64,000 nt of DNA from Pseudoalteromonas sp. '520P1 No. 423' (lineage in GTDB: Bacteria > Pseudomonadota > Gammaproteobacteria > Enterobacterales > Alteromonadaceae): positions 3,348,001-3,412,000 of the forward strand of contig NZ_BBZB01000001.1 in the NCBI RefSeq assembly GCF_001269985.1. The letters run 5' to 3'. The notes under the pieces were generated by a model, which was not told the DNA's origin, did not search any database, and saw nothing but the letters and a program-made list of their open reading frames with translations. The position numbers and the translations under genes are program-made. Of the stretch, positions 25,502-35,526 are shown piece after piece. Position 1 is the stretch's first letter, and every line of letters begins with the position of its first letter.

Positions 25502-26371
25502 ATGAAACCTATGTGTGAAAAAGTACTACCAAGTAGCAATTGCTCTTGGCGTTTTGTTAAATACACTATGCCAAATATAGATTTTAATTGGCACTACCAT
25601 CCAGAATATGAAATTTGCCTTACTTTAAATAGTAAAGGGATCAGGTATGTCGGTGACAATATCGCATCATACCGCGAAGCTGACTTAGTGCTTGTTGGCC
25701 CTAACTTACCCCACACTTGGCACTCTAAAAAAAATCTAGATAAAACGGAGCAAATTGTTTATGTAGCTCAAATCCCTTTAAAATGGATGGATAGTATTAT
25801 AGATGACAATGTTGAGTTAAATATACTTAAAGAAATGTTTAAATTATCTCATAGAGGCATAGAGTTTAGTCATCAATCAGCAATAGAAGCAATTGCGCTA
25901 TTTAAAAAAATGCCAGATGCTTCACCTTTATCACGATATGTTTTACTTGTTCAGTTATTAGATTTAATGTGTGTAGATCAGCAAACTAAACTATTATCTA
26001 GTAGTCAATATAGTTACGGTTCAAAAGGTCGGAGTGAGATTGATAAATTAGATAAGGTTATCAAATATATTCAAGATAATTACACTGTGCAGATTTATGC
26101 TGAAGATTTAGCTGAAATGGTTCATATGAGTACCAATCATTTTCATCGTTTCTTCAAAAAACGCACTGAGCGTACATTAACTGAGTTTATTAATCAGTTA
26201 AAAATTGGTCAAGCATGTAAACTACTCATTAGTTCCAACTTACCTATATCCGTGATCAGCGATCAATGTGGTTTCAATAATATATCAAATTTTAATAGAC
26301 GTTTTTTAAAAATGAAGGGCTATACACCAAGTCGCTTTAGAAACAATATAAAAGCACCTTCAATTGATTAG
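25502..26371 (+). CDS. AraC-family transcriptional regulator
   Basis: A 289-residue regulator. The N-terminal cupin-like sensor (about 15-95) has NFDWHYHPEYEI-like residues (here DFNWHYHPEYEICLTLNSKG) and LVLVGPNLPHTWHS. The C-terminal part (about 185-285) has two helix-turn-helix motifs: YAEDLAEMVHMSTNHFHRFF and VISDQCGFNNISNFNRRFLK, followed by KGYTPSRFR. It begins 14 bases after the halogenase-like gene. It most likely controls the GlcNAc/TonB locus, sensing a sugar or its phosphate, though its ligand is unknown. Confidence 0.88.
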   Translation: MKPMCEKVLPSSNCSWRFVKYTMPNIDFNWHYHPEYEICLTLNSKGIRYVGDNIASYREADLVLVGPNLPHTWHSKKNLDKTEQIVYVAQIPLKWMDSIIDDNVELNILKEMFKLSHRGIEFSHQSAIEAIALFKKMPDASPLSRYVLLVQLLDLMCVDQQTKLLSSSQYSYGSKGRSEIDKLDKVIKYIQDNYTVQIYAEDLAEMVHMSTNHFHRFFKKRTERTLTEFINQLKIGQACKLLISSNLPISVISDQCGFNNISNFNRRFLKMKGYTPSRFRNNIKAPSID

Positions 26372-26400
26372 CACAGCAGCTTTTTAAAAGATACTGTGCT
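26370..26400 (+). terminator. Hairpin at the end of the AraC gene
   Basis: AGCACAG and CTGTGCT form a 7-bp stem that begins at the stop codon itself, followed by TTTAAAG. The T-run is weak, so termination is plausible but not certain. Confidence 0.5.
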
Positions 26401-26440
26401 TTAAAGATTAAACATTACTAATCTCTAATCTACTTTCCTA

Positions 26441-27382
26441 TTATTTTGCAGCTACTGTTAAATTGAAAAACTTCGCCATTTCTTCAGGTGAGGCCAGTTT
26501 TTGTAACGTTTCTGGTTTTTGAAAGTCTGCAACGCTCATATTATCAGGCACTGCAATGGAAATATTTAAAAAGCCTAAGTTATCTATAAAAGTTGTTAAC
26601 CCCTCTTTTAATACTTGAGGTGCTGGTGAAAATGATAGCTGTTGCTTTATCATTTCTTGTAATTGCACTAATTCCATTTTCTGAGCAGAAGCTAACTGAG
26701 TCAAAGCTGACTCTAACTTACATAGATTAGTAATTTCAAAGCTCACAGTTTCAGGTTTTACACCCTGAATAACATTCATAAGTTGTGTTTGTTGTTGGAA
26801 TTGCTGCTCTAGTGTTTGCTCTTTTCCTGACAAAACTAGAGCTCTATGCTGTTCATTCATCTTCACTGATAAATCAAACAATTCTTTTACATTAGCAAGC
26901 GATAAATCAAACTTAAAACCAGCAACACCTGATGATTGTATTTCATTTTTAAAATCAGCATGATTATTACTTTCGTCATATTTCATACTAGACAGTAAGT
27001 TGATCTTTGAGTTTATAAACTCATCAGCAACCCCTTGTGGTAACTGTTGCTTTACTGCATCTGAAATGACTAATTCTTTTAAATTAAATTCGGCATAATC
27101 TGTTATTTTTTGAGGATCATAACCAATAACTTTAACTGATTTCACATCCGCAAAATGACTACCATCTGGGGCGGCCAACTTAATTTTTTCAATTAAAAAT
27201 GATTTTTCTAATACATTCACTGATACATCTTGATAATCTATCTTAACCCCTAACTCAGAATTTATCATCGCAAGTTGCTTATCAACCTCAGCTTTTGCAT
27301 CTAGCATTAATGCATAATTTGCGTAGCTAATGCCACCTGCGATGGCAGCCACAACAGCAGTACCAATTAATAGTTTTTTCAT
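26441..27382 (-). CDS. Uncharacterised exported or membrane-anchored protein
   Basis: A 313-residue protein of no family I can name with certainty. It starts with a hydrophobic N-terminal segment (LLIGTAVVAAIAGGISYANY) that is either a signal peptide or a membrane anchor. The rest is soluble and rich in alternating patterns such as VKIDYQDVSVNVLEKSFLIE, KSVKVIGYDPQ and SFEITNLCKL, reminiscent of the DUF945/AsmA-like periplasmic proteins that begin the same way. It is monocistronic, flanked by convergent and divergent neighbours. A role in the cell envelope is only a guess. Confidence 0.7.
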   Translation of the reverse strand: MKKLLIGTAVVAAIAGGISYANYALMLDAKAEVDKQLAMINSELGVKIDYQDVSVNVLEKSFLIEKIKLAAPDGSHFADVKSVKVIGYDPQKITDYAEFNLKELVISDAVKQQLPQGVADEFINSKINLLSSMKYDESNNHADFKNEIQSSGVAGFKFDLSLANVKELFDLSVKMNEQHRALVLSGKEQTLEQQFQQQTQLMNVIQGVKPETVSFEITNLCKLESALTQLASAQKMELVQLQEMIKQQLSFSPAPQVLKEGLTTFIDNLGFLNISIAVPDNMSVADFQKPETLQKLASPEEMAKFFNLTVAAK

Positions 27383-27623
27383 TTTCTCTCCATAGATGAC
27401 AGATATACTGCTTCAGTAAAATTTTTACTAAAGTGAATATAAACGGAATTGATTGATAAGTCATATAATTAGATATTTTAAGGCATATTTTTTGCTTGGT
27501 TAATATTTTTATGACTATTTACCGCTTTTTAAATGTATTATTAGTTTTAACGACAATTAATTGCCGCTATTATAATAATTAATAACAATAAACTTACTTT
27601 ATATAGATGACGGAACCCTTTAT

Positions 27624-30125
27624 ATGGCTGATGATGTCCTGCTTAAACATCAAGATTTAATCCAAGACCTTAAATCTGATTTAGGCAAAACAAAATTTGA
27701 TACTGTTTTTAAAAAGAAAACAGCTCAGCTATCTAAGCCTGATCAATTTCTATTAAAAATGGAAATGACTCGCCTTTCGCAACCTGTTGCACGATTTATT
27801 GATTTAAGAGGTCAAGTTACAGGTGAAGTTAGACCTTATGAATATAAAGATAAACAGCACTTTATGGATAATTTGGCCATTGAAGTGTTTGAAAAAGCAA
27901 TAAAACAACACGGTGATTATACATTAGCTGTATATGAAGCAGTGACCAATACAGAAAATAACCATAAGGTACTACAAAAAAAAGCCAAGCAACAAGCTTT
28001 GACTAAACCTAAAGTGACTGAGGAACAATCAACTGATACTCTTTGTCACATGGTAAAGTTCGCCTCATACGATACTCGTATTGAAGAGCGAATGAACTAT
28101 GCGATAAAAATTAAAATCCAATTATCACCATCTGATTCAATTGAAGCGAGTACATCAGATATTTCTGTCAGCGGATGTAAAGTAAAAATGCCTGTCAGAT
28201 ATCAGTTTAAACGTGAACAAAAAATAAAAATGCGTTTAATTGGTTTAGAACAAGATTTTGAATTGGGCTTAAAAGATGGTGTTGAATATGAGGTAGTTGC
28301 AGTAGAGGCCATCAATGATGATACAAATCATATTAGAATGAAACGCACTTTCACTGAAAACAGCGCAAGTTTTGATGATTTTTTAAGAAGTTTTATTCAT
28401 GGCAATAAACGCCGTTATAAAGTGAATTTAGACAATACCTTAGACGCAGTTATTGTTAAGGGTTATGAGCAATATTATTTGCCACGGGTCACATCTTTAC
28501 CGGTTTTTTTCAGTGAAAGTGATCATACATTAGTACCAAGTTTACTTCTAAGTAATGAAAATAACATAGATACAATAAGATACTTTAATGATGAAAATAA
28601 AAACTTTATTTTAAGCAGTATTTTACATAAAGCTAGGCTGGCCGAAATTTTATCTCAACCGGGGCACGTTAAAGAAGGTTTATTTTATTGCTTTACTCAT
28701 ATTTCTGCTGAAAAAATTTATTATTATTCAGCCACTGATTATGAGCTATTAAAAACTCCAGCATTAAAGAACCTATTTTTAGGTTTTGGTAGTAGCAAAT
28801 TAAGTTGGCGTACTTTTAAAATCCAAATTATGCCAACGCATACTGATGATGCCTTTATTCCATTATCACTACCAGAAACTGCCGATTCTGAAATTGCAAA
28901 ATTAAACAAACCACCCTCGCCTCGCGTGCAAGGTGTGATTAAAGATATAAAATACTTGGCTTTATTAACTGATATTACAACAAAGCAATCACAAGCTGAG
29001 TATCAAAAAAATAAGTTTAATAAAGATCAAGCAAACGCTTTAAAGCAATTTGGGCATGCTAAACAAGCTAGCTATCCTAATATTGATGTTGTTTCTTTAG
29101 AATATGTCAATTTAAGATCTGAAACTCGTTATTTGTACAAAACTGCCGTTATTTTAGAACAAGAAGATAAGGGTCAAGTAACAGGCTCAACCAGAGATTT
29201 CTCAGAAAGTGGTTTACAAATTGAACTGACTAAACCAACTGAATATATCGCTAGTGATCTATTATTGATGGCACTACCAGACCTACAAAAAATCACTAAA
29301 AAACATGACTTAAATAATTTACCTTATGAGGTCATGGCGGTTAGTAAAACTAAAACCATCATTAACTTACGAAGCTATCGCCCGACACTTGAAAGCGAAC
29401 ATATTGGTACAACATTTTTCACTCAATTAATTTCTCATAATAAATCTAAATTAAAAGCATCGGAAGAATCACCTAAGATACCAGGCCTATCAACTGCATT
29501 AAGAAATATGCAAACTAAAGCTGTGTGCCAATTCCCATTCTATATCCATAAATTAGGACCTAGTTATTCAGTCGGCGCAATTGGTCATGGCTTATATGCG
29601 AGTCCATTACATTTAATTTTAAGTCAATTTGGTTTACTTGATTCACATTTTAATATTGAAAGTATTTTTCCAAGCCATGTAATCAATGACTTACTTATGC
29701 CTAAATTAAGAGATATGAAGCGCCAAGACAAGCCATTTCAATTAGAATTATATTTGCGCTTTAATCCTGCCGCAAAAGATATTAAATCAGCAATCATTAT
29801 TGATTATATACCGTTAGATACCAATGAAATTAATAAAAAAAGCTTTGTAACCGCTTGCATTAAACGAGAGTTGTTTTTTGGTTTTAGAGTATATATTTCA
29901 AGAACTGGTCGTCCTGATACCGATTATTTATCAAAAGAATTAAGCTATATCACACAGTATGCCCTGCACAAAGCAAAAGTTTTAGAGAATGAGCTGTGGT
30001 CAGTTGTTGGTGTGGGTGAAATGTTAGATATTTCTAATGAGTTAATGCAAAGGTTTAATATTGAAGCCAGTTTAGTTTCAGCCATGCAACAAAGAAAAAA
30101 ACAATGGTTACAAAGAATAAGCTAA
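27624..30125 (+). CDS. Large protein with two PilZ cyclic-di-GMP-binding domains
   Basis: An 833-residue soluble protein. PilZ domain 1 (about 150-245) has the complete RxxxR (R152, R156) and DxSxxG (D179-G184, DISVSG). PilZ domain 2 (about 495-605) again has RxxxR (R498, R502 in RSETR) and DFSESG (D525-G530). Both therefore look able to bind cyclic-di-GMP. An NKRRYKVNL segment at 261 and the region 270-490 may be a related degenerate fold. The C-terminal 200 residues are alpha/beta with no motif I recognise. It is a stand-alone effector candidate for the cyclases and remnants in the window. Confidence 0.8.
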   Translation: MADDVLLKHQDLIQDLKSDLGKTKFDTVFKKKTAQLSKPDQFLLKMEMTRLSQPVARFIDLRGQVTGEVRPYEYKDKQHFMDNLAIEVFEKAIKQHGDYTLAVYEAVTNTENNHKVLQKKAKQQALTKPKVTEEQSTDTLCHMVKFASYDTRIEERMNYAIKIKIQLSPSDSIEASTSDISVSGCKVKMPVRYQFKREQKIKMRLIGLEQDFELGLKDGVEYEVVAVEAINDDTNHIRMKRTFTENSASFDDFLRSFIHGNKRRYKVNLDNTLDAVIVKGYEQYYLPRVTSLPVFFSESDHTLVPSLLLSNENNIDTIRYFNDENKNFILSSILHKARLAEILSQPGHVKEGLFYCFTHISAEKIYYYSATDYELLKTPALKNLFLGFGSSKLSWRTFKIQIMPTHTDDAFIPLSLPETADSEIAKLNKPPSPRVQGVIKDIKYLALLTDITTKQSQAEYQKNKFNKDQANALKQFGHAKQASYPNIDVVSLEYVNLRSETRYLYKTAVILEQEDKGQVTGSTRDFSESGLQIELTKPTEYIASDLLLMALPDLQKITKKHDLNNLPYEVMAVSKTKTIINLRSYRPTLESEHIGTTFFTQLISHNKSKLKASEESPKIPGLSTALRNMQTKAVCQFPFYIHKLGPSYSVGAIGHGLYASPLHLILSQFGLLDSHFNIESIFPSHVINDLLMPKLRDMKRQDKPFQLELYLRFNPAAKDIKSAIIIDYIPLDTNEINKKSFVTACIKRELFFGFRVYISRTGRPDTDYLSKELSYITQYALHKAKVLENELWSVVGVGEMLDISNELMQRFNIEASLVSAMQQRKKQWLQRIS

Positions 30126-30144
30126 AGTTAACTAAACTTTAGCT
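30120..30144. terminator. Hairpin between convergent PilZ and serB genes
   Basis: AGCTAAAGTT and AACTTTAGCT form a perfect 10-bp stem with a 5-base loop that begins in the PilZ gene's last codons. Only short T stretches follow on either strand. Position between converging genes supports a bidirectional terminator. Confidence 0.6.
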
Positions 30145-30152
30145 TATTAACT

Positions 30153-31166
30153 CTATCTGTTTGGTATTGAAATAAAATATGCCACCTGAAGTAATGAACC
30201 GTCATTTATTGCAACATCAGCTTCTTTAACCACTTTAGGTTTACCATGTACCGCAATACCCAAACCTGCAGCAGACATCATTTTTAAATCATTTGCGCCA
30301 TCACCCATAGCTAATGTTTGCTTTATATCTATATTTAGCTCGTTAGCCATTTTATTCAAAAAATTAGCTTTTTCTTGCGCATCTACAATTACACCTAATA
30401 CATTGCCTGTTAGTTTATCACCTTTGACTTCAAGTTCATTTGCATGAATAAAATCTAAGCCTATTAGCTGCTGGACACGCTCAGCAAAAGGAATAAAACC
30501 ACCTGAAGCAATTGCTAATGTCCAACCTTTTGATTTTAGATATTCACATAAATCTAAAACACCTGGCATTAATGGCAGCTGTTTTTTTAACTTTTCAATT
30601 AATTTTAACTCTATACCTTCAAGTTTTGATACTCTTAACTTCAAGCTATCACTGAACTCTAAGGCGCCGCTCATAGCTTGTGCAGTAACAGAAGCGACTT
30701 CTTCATATACATTAGCTAATCGCGCAATTTCATCAATGCATTCAATTGTAATTGCGGTTGAATCCATATCCATTACTAGCAAGCCTAGTTGTGTTATTTT
30801 TGGAGCATCATCAAATACAGCCAGTTGGCAAGAAAGTGCTTGTGAAAGCGCTGCTATTAGAGGTTTTAAGTGAGCAATATCAAATTGACACTGAATCACC
30901 AAAGCGGGCTCTAGTTTAGAATCTGGTTGAAAATAACAAATATTTGCATCATCTATTTGTTTTGATTTTAAAAAATCTGTAATTTTATTTATGTGAGATG
31001 TAGTTATTTCACAACCAAATGCCAATAAATAATTCATTTGTGAACACGGCTGTAGTGCATTTTCAGTTATAATTGACTCTCTGATAGATAACCTAAACCA
31101 TTGATCTAATTTTAATATTGATGATAGTTTTTTGCCCTGAGTGTCAGACAAATTATAAGATGACAT
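30153..31166 (-). CDS. serB: Phosphoserine phosphatase
   Basis: A 337-residue SerB. The N-terminal 110 residues form an ACT-like domain. The HAD phosphatase core has the nucleophile motif VMDMDSTAITIECIDEIA (DxDST), the GALEFSDSLKLRV cap, ASGGFIPFAERV and the Mg-binding MGDGANDLKMMSAAGLGIA. It releases serine from phosphoserine, the last step of the pathway begun by SerA in this window. It is divergent from ytjB, the same arrangement seen in enterobacteria (serB next to smp/ytjB). Confidence 0.95.
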   Translation of the reverse strand: MSSYNLSDTQGKKLSSILKLDQWFRLSIRESIITENALQPCSQMNYLLAFGCEITTSHINKITDFLKSKQIDDANICYFQPDSKLEPALVIQCQFDIAHLKPLIAALSQALSCQLAVFDDAPKITQLGLLVMDMDSTAITIECIDEIARLANVYEEVASVTAQAMSGALEFSDSLKLRVSKLEGIELKLIEKLKKQLPLMPGVLDLCEYLKSKGWTLAIASGGFIPFAERVQQLIGLDFIHANELEVKGDKLTGNVLGVIVDAQEKANFLNKMANELNIDIKQTLAMGDGANDLKMMSAAGLGIAVHGKPKVVKEADVAINDGSLLQVAYFISIPNR

Positions 31167-31249
31167 TTATAGCTCCAAGTAATGCACTTTTATACATAAG
31201 GTAAGTATTTGCATTTTTACCAAGAAATAGAGAGAATGTCTGCAACATA

Positions 31250-31870
31250 GTGAGCAATATGAAAAAAAAACAACTTAACAACCCAGCCATAGCAACAATA
31301 TATCAACGAGTCTCTCGCTTGGCGCTTACGCTCATCTGTTTATCTTTACTGATTAATTTGGGTTTAACTTCAAGTTTTGATAGCCACGAAATCATCGCCA
31401 AACAAACTCATCACACCGCAAGAAGCTTAGCCTTGCAAATGTCTTATTCTGCAAGCGATGCAATAAATAGCAACCAAACCAAGCAATTAAAATCTATAGT
31501 AAACAATATGGTAAAAGACCCTTTTATTGTTTCAGCGTCAATTTTTGATAAACATGGCACTTTGATTACTCAAAGTGAGGGAAGTGTTTTATATCAAGAG
31601 TATTTAAAACAACCTAATGCTATGCCTGGGATCTCAAAGCTATCATCACCTGTCATTCAACCCATGTTTGATGGCAAGAACCGTATCGGATTTGTAAGAA
31701 TAACGTATTTATCTCGCGCTGCAATGAATGAAGGTCATAATCATTTTCATCAATTAGGCAGACAAATAGGTTTAATGCTAATTTTAAGCTGCATCTTAAC
31801 TTGGTTAGCGGCACGAACGATTAAACGCTGGCAAGTAAATCGCTATACAAAAAAGATTTTAAAACAATAA
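31250..31870 (+). CDS. ytjB: AhpA/YtjB family membrane protein
   Basis: A 206-residue protein with an N-terminal membrane helix (LALTLICLSLLINLGLTS), a periplasmic domain of about 120 residues (DPFIVSASIFDKHGTLITQS, GFVRITYL) and a second helix near the C-terminus (LMLILSCILTWLAARTI) before a basic tail. This is the SMP/YtjB layout that sits divergent to serB in gammaproteobacteria. The frame can start at GTG 31250 or ATG 31259. The function is poorly defined, with reported links to membrane and redox traits in some species. Confidence 0.85.
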   Translation: MSNMKKKQLNNPAIATIYQRVSRLALTLICLSLLINLGLTSSFDSHEIIAKQTHHTARSLALQMSYSASDAINSNQTKQLKSIVNNMVKDPFIVSASIFDKHGTLITQSEGSVLYQEYLKQPNAMPGISKLSSPVIQPMFDGKNRIGFVRITYLSRAAMNEGHNHFHQLGRQIGLMLILSCILTWLAARTIKRWQVNRYTKKILKQ

Positions 31871-31874
31871 TCAA

Positions 31875-32663
31875 TTAGTTTAAATTAAAAGTACTTAAGC
31901 TGTTTTTATAAAGCTGCTTGACTATTTCATCTTTATTTTCATCTCTAAGCGATGCTAACTGCTCAAAAATAGTAATTAAAGCAATGGGTGTATTTATTTC
32001 ACCTTGCATGCCACTTATAGGCATAGAAGGCGCATCTGTTTCAAGTAATAAAGATTTTAATGGTAACTGACTAATGGTGTTTCGTGTTTTTTTAGCTCTT
32101 TGATAAGTGATCACTCCCCCAACACCAATTTTAAAACCCATTTTAATATATGTCTTTGCTTGTTGTAGACTGCCATTAAAAGCGTGTATCACACCACCAA
32201 ATTTAGGTTTATTTTGCTTAAAAGCTTGAGCTATTAGATGATGACTCTGCCTGTGATGCACAATCAGAGGCAATTGGTATTTATTTGCTAAGTGAATATG
32301 CGCTATAAAAATCTGTTTTTGTTTTTCTATATCGCTAATACTGCTGTCAATTCCACACTCTCCTATCGCAACGACTTTATCACGATTTAATATATAAAGT
32401 TGTTCGAGTGCTTCAATATGATCAGTTTGATGTTCAGATAAAAAATAGGGGTGTAATCCAATTGCATAATATAGCTGAGGCAACTTTAACTTTGGTAACT
32501 GTGAGCACAAGAGATGTTTTGATTGTTCCAACGTGATCCCCGGCACTAACATTTTATTGATACCTGAATTTAGAGCTTGCTGTAATAGCACTTCTCGATT
32601 GCCATCAAACTCAGAAAAGTCTATATGGCAATGTGAATCAAAAAATTGATCTTCAGGCATCAT
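31875..32663 (-). CDS. TatD-family metal-dependent hydrolase
   Basis: A 262-residue TatD-like nuclease with the metal-binding start FFDSHCHIDFSEFD, GECGIDSS, LPLIVHHRQSH, FGGVIHAFNGSLQQAK and LLLETDAPSMP, which are the expected His, Glu and Asp ligands. Homologues have 3'-5' exonuclease activity and act in DNA or RNA turnover. Its end lies 4 bases from the convergent ytjB end, and pdxH is 13 bases upstream on the same strand, so pdxH-tatD may form an operon. Of the E. coli paralogues it could be the TatD, YcfH or YjjV type; YjjV is often close to serB-region genes. Confidence 0.85.
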   Translation of the reverse strand: MMPEDQFFDSHCHIDFSEFDGNREVLLQQALNSGINKMLVPGITLEQSKHLLCSQLPKLKLPQLYYAIGLHPYFLSEHQTDHIEALEQLYILNRDKVVAIGECGIDSSISDIEKQKQIFIAHIHLANKYQLPLIVHHRQSHHLIAQAFKQNKPKFGGVIHAFNGSLQQAKTYIKMGFKIGVGGVITYQRAKKTRNTISQLPLKSLLLETDAPSMPISGMQGEINTPIALITIFEQLASLRDENKDEIVKQLYKNSLSTFNLN

Positions 32664-32676
32664 TTAGTTTCATATA

Positions 32677-33315
32677 TTAAGGATTTAAACGTTCAACTTG
32701 CCATGTACCATCAGATTGCTTTTGATACATAAATCTATCATGCAAACGATTCGCACCGCCCTGCCAAAACTCAACTTTATGCGGTTCAATACAATATCCG
32801 CCCCAAAATGAAGGCAGTGGTACTTCACCTTGTGCAAATTTACTTTTCACTTGAGAGAATTTTTCCATCAATACATTTCTTGATGAAACTGGACGGCTTT
32901 GCGCTGAAGCCCAAGCAGCGATTTGACTCTCTTTTGGTCGCGATAAAAAGTATTTAGTAACAGCCATTTTTGACAGTGGCACGGCTTTACCATAAACAAT
33001 GACTTGTCTCTCTAAATTATGCCAAGGAAAATGTAAGCACACTTGATTGTTTTGTGCGAGTTCTTGTGCTTTTCTAGATTCTGTATTGGTAAAAAATACA
33101 AAGCCATTTTCATCTAAATGCTTTAATAAAACGATACGTTGGGAAGGCTGACCATTTTCATCAACTGTTGCCACTACCATAGCTGTTGGATCAGCAAGTT
33201 CTGCATCAACAGCTTGCTTTAACCATGATTCAAACTGTGAAATAGGATCATGAAGCAATAGATCTCTTCTTAAACCGTCTTTTAAATATTCTCTTCTAAT
33301 ATCTTCTAATTTCAT
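32677..33315 (-). CDS. pdxH: Pyridoxamine/pyridoxine 5'-phosphate oxidase
   Basis: A 212-residue PdxH, the normal length. It begins [20 protein letters not shown] and shows FMN-binding stretches [36 protein letters not shown] and [11 protein letters not shown]. The C-terminal signature is [25 protein letters not shown], followed by WQVERLNP. It makes pyridoxal 5'-phosphate with oxygen as electron acceptor. The flanking 347-base gap on its upstream side contains the argS terminator (33417-33450) and otherwise no recognised gene. Confidence 0.96.
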   Translation of the reverse strand: MKLEDIRREYLKDGLRRDLLLHDPISQFESWLKQAVDAELADPTAMVVATVDENGQPSQRIVLLKHLDENGFVFFTNTESRKAQELAQNNQVCLHFPWHNLERQVIVYGKAVPLSKMAVTKYFLSRPKESQIAAWASAQSRPVSSRNVLMEKFSQVKSKFAQGEVPLPSFWGGYCIEPHKVEFWQGGANRLHDRFMYQKQSDGTWQVERLNP

Positions 33316-33416
33316 CTTTGATCCAGTGTAGGTTTAATACGGACTCTTTATGTTAATGGTGTAATAATACCTTATTTTTAAATTAGAATTTAAAAATTTA
33401 ATGCTATTTCGAAAAC

Positions 33417-33450
33417 AAAAAAGCTTCCAACAAAATCGTTGAAAGCTTTT
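33417..33450 (-). terminator. Intrinsic terminator downstream of argS
   Basis: On the minus strand AAAAGCTTTCAAC and GTTGGAAGCTTTT pair over 13 positions with one mismatch and a 6-base loop, followed by TTGTTTTCG. It is some 210 bases after the argS stop; the stretch between (33451-33662) has no recognisable gene. Confidence 0.8.
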
Positions 33451-33662
33451 CAAGTAATCACAATCAAATTTTTAAACTATTTTAGCAGTCCGAGACTCTT
33501 TTCTGATTTAGCCGATGAACATACATCTGGTATTTTTCAAACTATTTGAGTTTAAACGAGGCATTTAAATACCTTATTCTTATGAGCAGACGCATAAATA
33601 AATCTGATATCTGCCTGCTTACAATTATATGAGGAATTAACAAGGCAAATTCAATCTCTAGG

Positions 33663-35405
33663 TTACATTTTTTCCATTACTTCTATGCCGAGTAAATCTA
33701 AACCCTTAGCAAGTGTTTTAGCAACTAAATTACACAGTACTAAACGACTTTCTTTAACTTCAGTTTCTACACCTTCTTTAAGTACAGGGCATGCTTCATA
33801 GAATGTCATGTAAAGGCTAGATAATTCGTATAAATAAGCACATAAAACATGTGGTGTTGCATCATTGATCATTTGATCTAATACTTCCTCTAGTTGAAGA
33901 AGTTTTAGTGCTAATGTTTTTTCTGGAGGCTCATTAATAATGATATCCGCACTAAAAGTAGCAGTATCAACATCTGCTTTACGGAAGATACTACGAACAC
34001 GTGTATAAGCGTATTGTAAGTAAGGTGCTGTTGCACCTTCAAAGCTTAACATCGTATCCCAGTTGAATATGTAATCGCTCGTACGGTTTTTAGATAAGTC
34101 AGCGTATTTAACTGCGCCGATACCTACTTTACGTGCTACTTCGTTACGTTCTTCTTCTGACATATCCGATTCTCGCTCAGCTAGTTTAGCTGTTGCACGA
34201 GTGATAGCTTCTTCTAATAAATCAGCTAGCTTAACAGTGCCGCCAGTACGTGTTTTAAACGGTTTACCATCAGCACCCATCATAGTGCCAAATGGACAAA
34301 ATTCGTAGCTTGTTTCTTCACGTAATAAATCAGCTTTACGCGCCGCTAATTCTACTTGATTGAAGTGTAAACTTTGGCGTGCATCTACAAAAATTAAAAT
34401 ACGATCTGCCATTAACTTGTTTGAACGATAATCACATGCCGCTAAATCAGTTGTTGCATATAAAAAACCACCACCTGATTTTTGCACGATAAATACTGAT
34501 GGTTCGCCATCTTTATTTGCTAATTCATCAAGGAATACAACTTGTGCACCTTGTGATTCTTGTGCAATACTTTTATCTTTTAACAAGGTGATAATATTGT
34601 TTAATTCACCATTGTAAGCACTCTCAGCCATAATATGTTCAGGCTTTAGAGTTACATTTAACTTTTGGTAAACTTCATTAGAATGTTTAACTGAAGTATC
34701 AATGAATAACTTCCATAGTTTATTACAATGCGCATCTCCACTTTGTAATTTAACTACGTAACTACGTGCACGATCAGCAAAACCTTCTTCGTCATCAAAG
34801 CGCGTTTTAGAATCTCGGTAGAAGCTTTCTAAATCAGCTAATGCCACTGATTCTAAATCAATTCCTTGCTCTAATAAATCTTCTAAATGCGCGATTAGCA
34901 TACCAAACTGCGTACCCCAATCACCCATGTGATTTTGGCGAACAACAGTATCACCTCTGAACTCAAGCGCACGAACAACTGAATCGCCTATAATAGTTGA
35001 ACGTAAATGACCAACGTGCATTTCTTTGGCTAAGTTAGGAGATGAATAATCTACAACAACTTTTTTATCATCTTTATGTTCTGCTACACCTAATTTTTCA
35101 TCAGTATTTGCAGCAACTAATTTTTCAGATAAAAACTCAGATTTTAAATGAATATTGATAAAACCAGGTCCTGCAATTTCAATTTTTGCAGCAATATCAT
35201 CTACTGATAAGTTATCAATAATTTTCTGTGCTAATTCACGTGGATTAGTTTTTAATTTTTTTGCCGCGCCCATCGCACCATTTATTTGGTAATCACCAAA
35301 TTGTGGGCGTGTGCTTTGTGTTACTGCTGGATTTGAACCTTCAGGTAAGCCAGCAGCATCCATAGCCACTAGGGCTCTTTCTACTAATAATTGACGAATA
35401 TTCAT
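33663..35405 (-). CDS. argS: Arginyl-tRNA synthetase
   Basis: About 580 residues from the start [19 protein letters not shown] at 35405, chosen because it matches the family N-terminus and has an AAAGAGAT ribosome site just before it; an upstream in-frame ATG would add 14 atypical residues. The class I signature appears as [20 protein letters not shown] (HVGH) and the N-terminal Add-1 domain and C-terminal anticodon domain are complete ([20 protein letters not shown]). It charges tRNA-Arg. It follows prfC on the same strand, separated by a hairpin-containing spacer. Confidence 0.95.
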   Translation of the reverse strand: MNIRQLLVERALVAMDAAGLPEGSNPAVTQSTRPQFGDYQINGAMGAAKKLKTNPRELAQKIIDNLSVDDIAAKIEIAGPGFINIHLKSEFLSEKLVAANTDEKLGVAEHKDDKKVVVDYSSPNLAKEMHVGHLRSTIIGDSVVRALEFRGDTVVRQNHMGDWGTQFGMLIAHLEDLLEQGIDLESVALADLESFYRDSKTRFDDEEGFADRARSYVVKLQSGDAHCNKLWKLFIDTSVKHSNEVYQKLNVTLKPEHIMAESAYNGELNNIITLLKDKSIAQESQGAQVVFLDELANKDGEPSVFIVQKSGGGFLYATTDLAACDYRSNKLMADRILIFVDARQSLHFNQVELAARKADLLREETSYEFCPFGTMMGADGKPFKTRTGGTVKLADLLEEAITRATAKLAERESDMSEEERNEVARKVGIGAVKYADLSKNRTSDYIFNWDTMLSFEGATAPYLQYAYTRVRSIFRKADVDTATFSADIIINEPPEKTLALKLLQLEEVLDQMINDATPHVLCAYLYELSSLYMTFYEACPVLKEGVETEVKESRLVLCNLVAKTLAKGLDLLGIEVMEKM

Positions 35406-35478
35406 TTTTATCTCTTTAAATTCTTTCGATTTAAGATGATTTATCATCTTATTTTTATCAAATAAATCTTTTTCAATT

Positions 35479-35518
35479 CATAAATGATTAGGGCAATGCA
35501 GCCATCATCATTTATGAG
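35479..35518. repeat. Inverted repeat between prfC and argS
   Basis: TCATAAATGAT and ATCATTTATGA are perfect 11-bp arms separated by 18 bases, lying within 10 bases of the prfC stop. No T-run follows on the minus strand. It may act as a weak terminator or as an mRNA 3'-end/processing hairpin between prfC and argS. Confidence 0.5.
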
Positions 35519-35526
35519 CCGAAAAA

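Noticed and set aside
35479..35518. Strong terminator between prfC and argS
   Set aside because: The arms are perfect but far apart and no T-run follows, so it is listed only as an inverted repeat.
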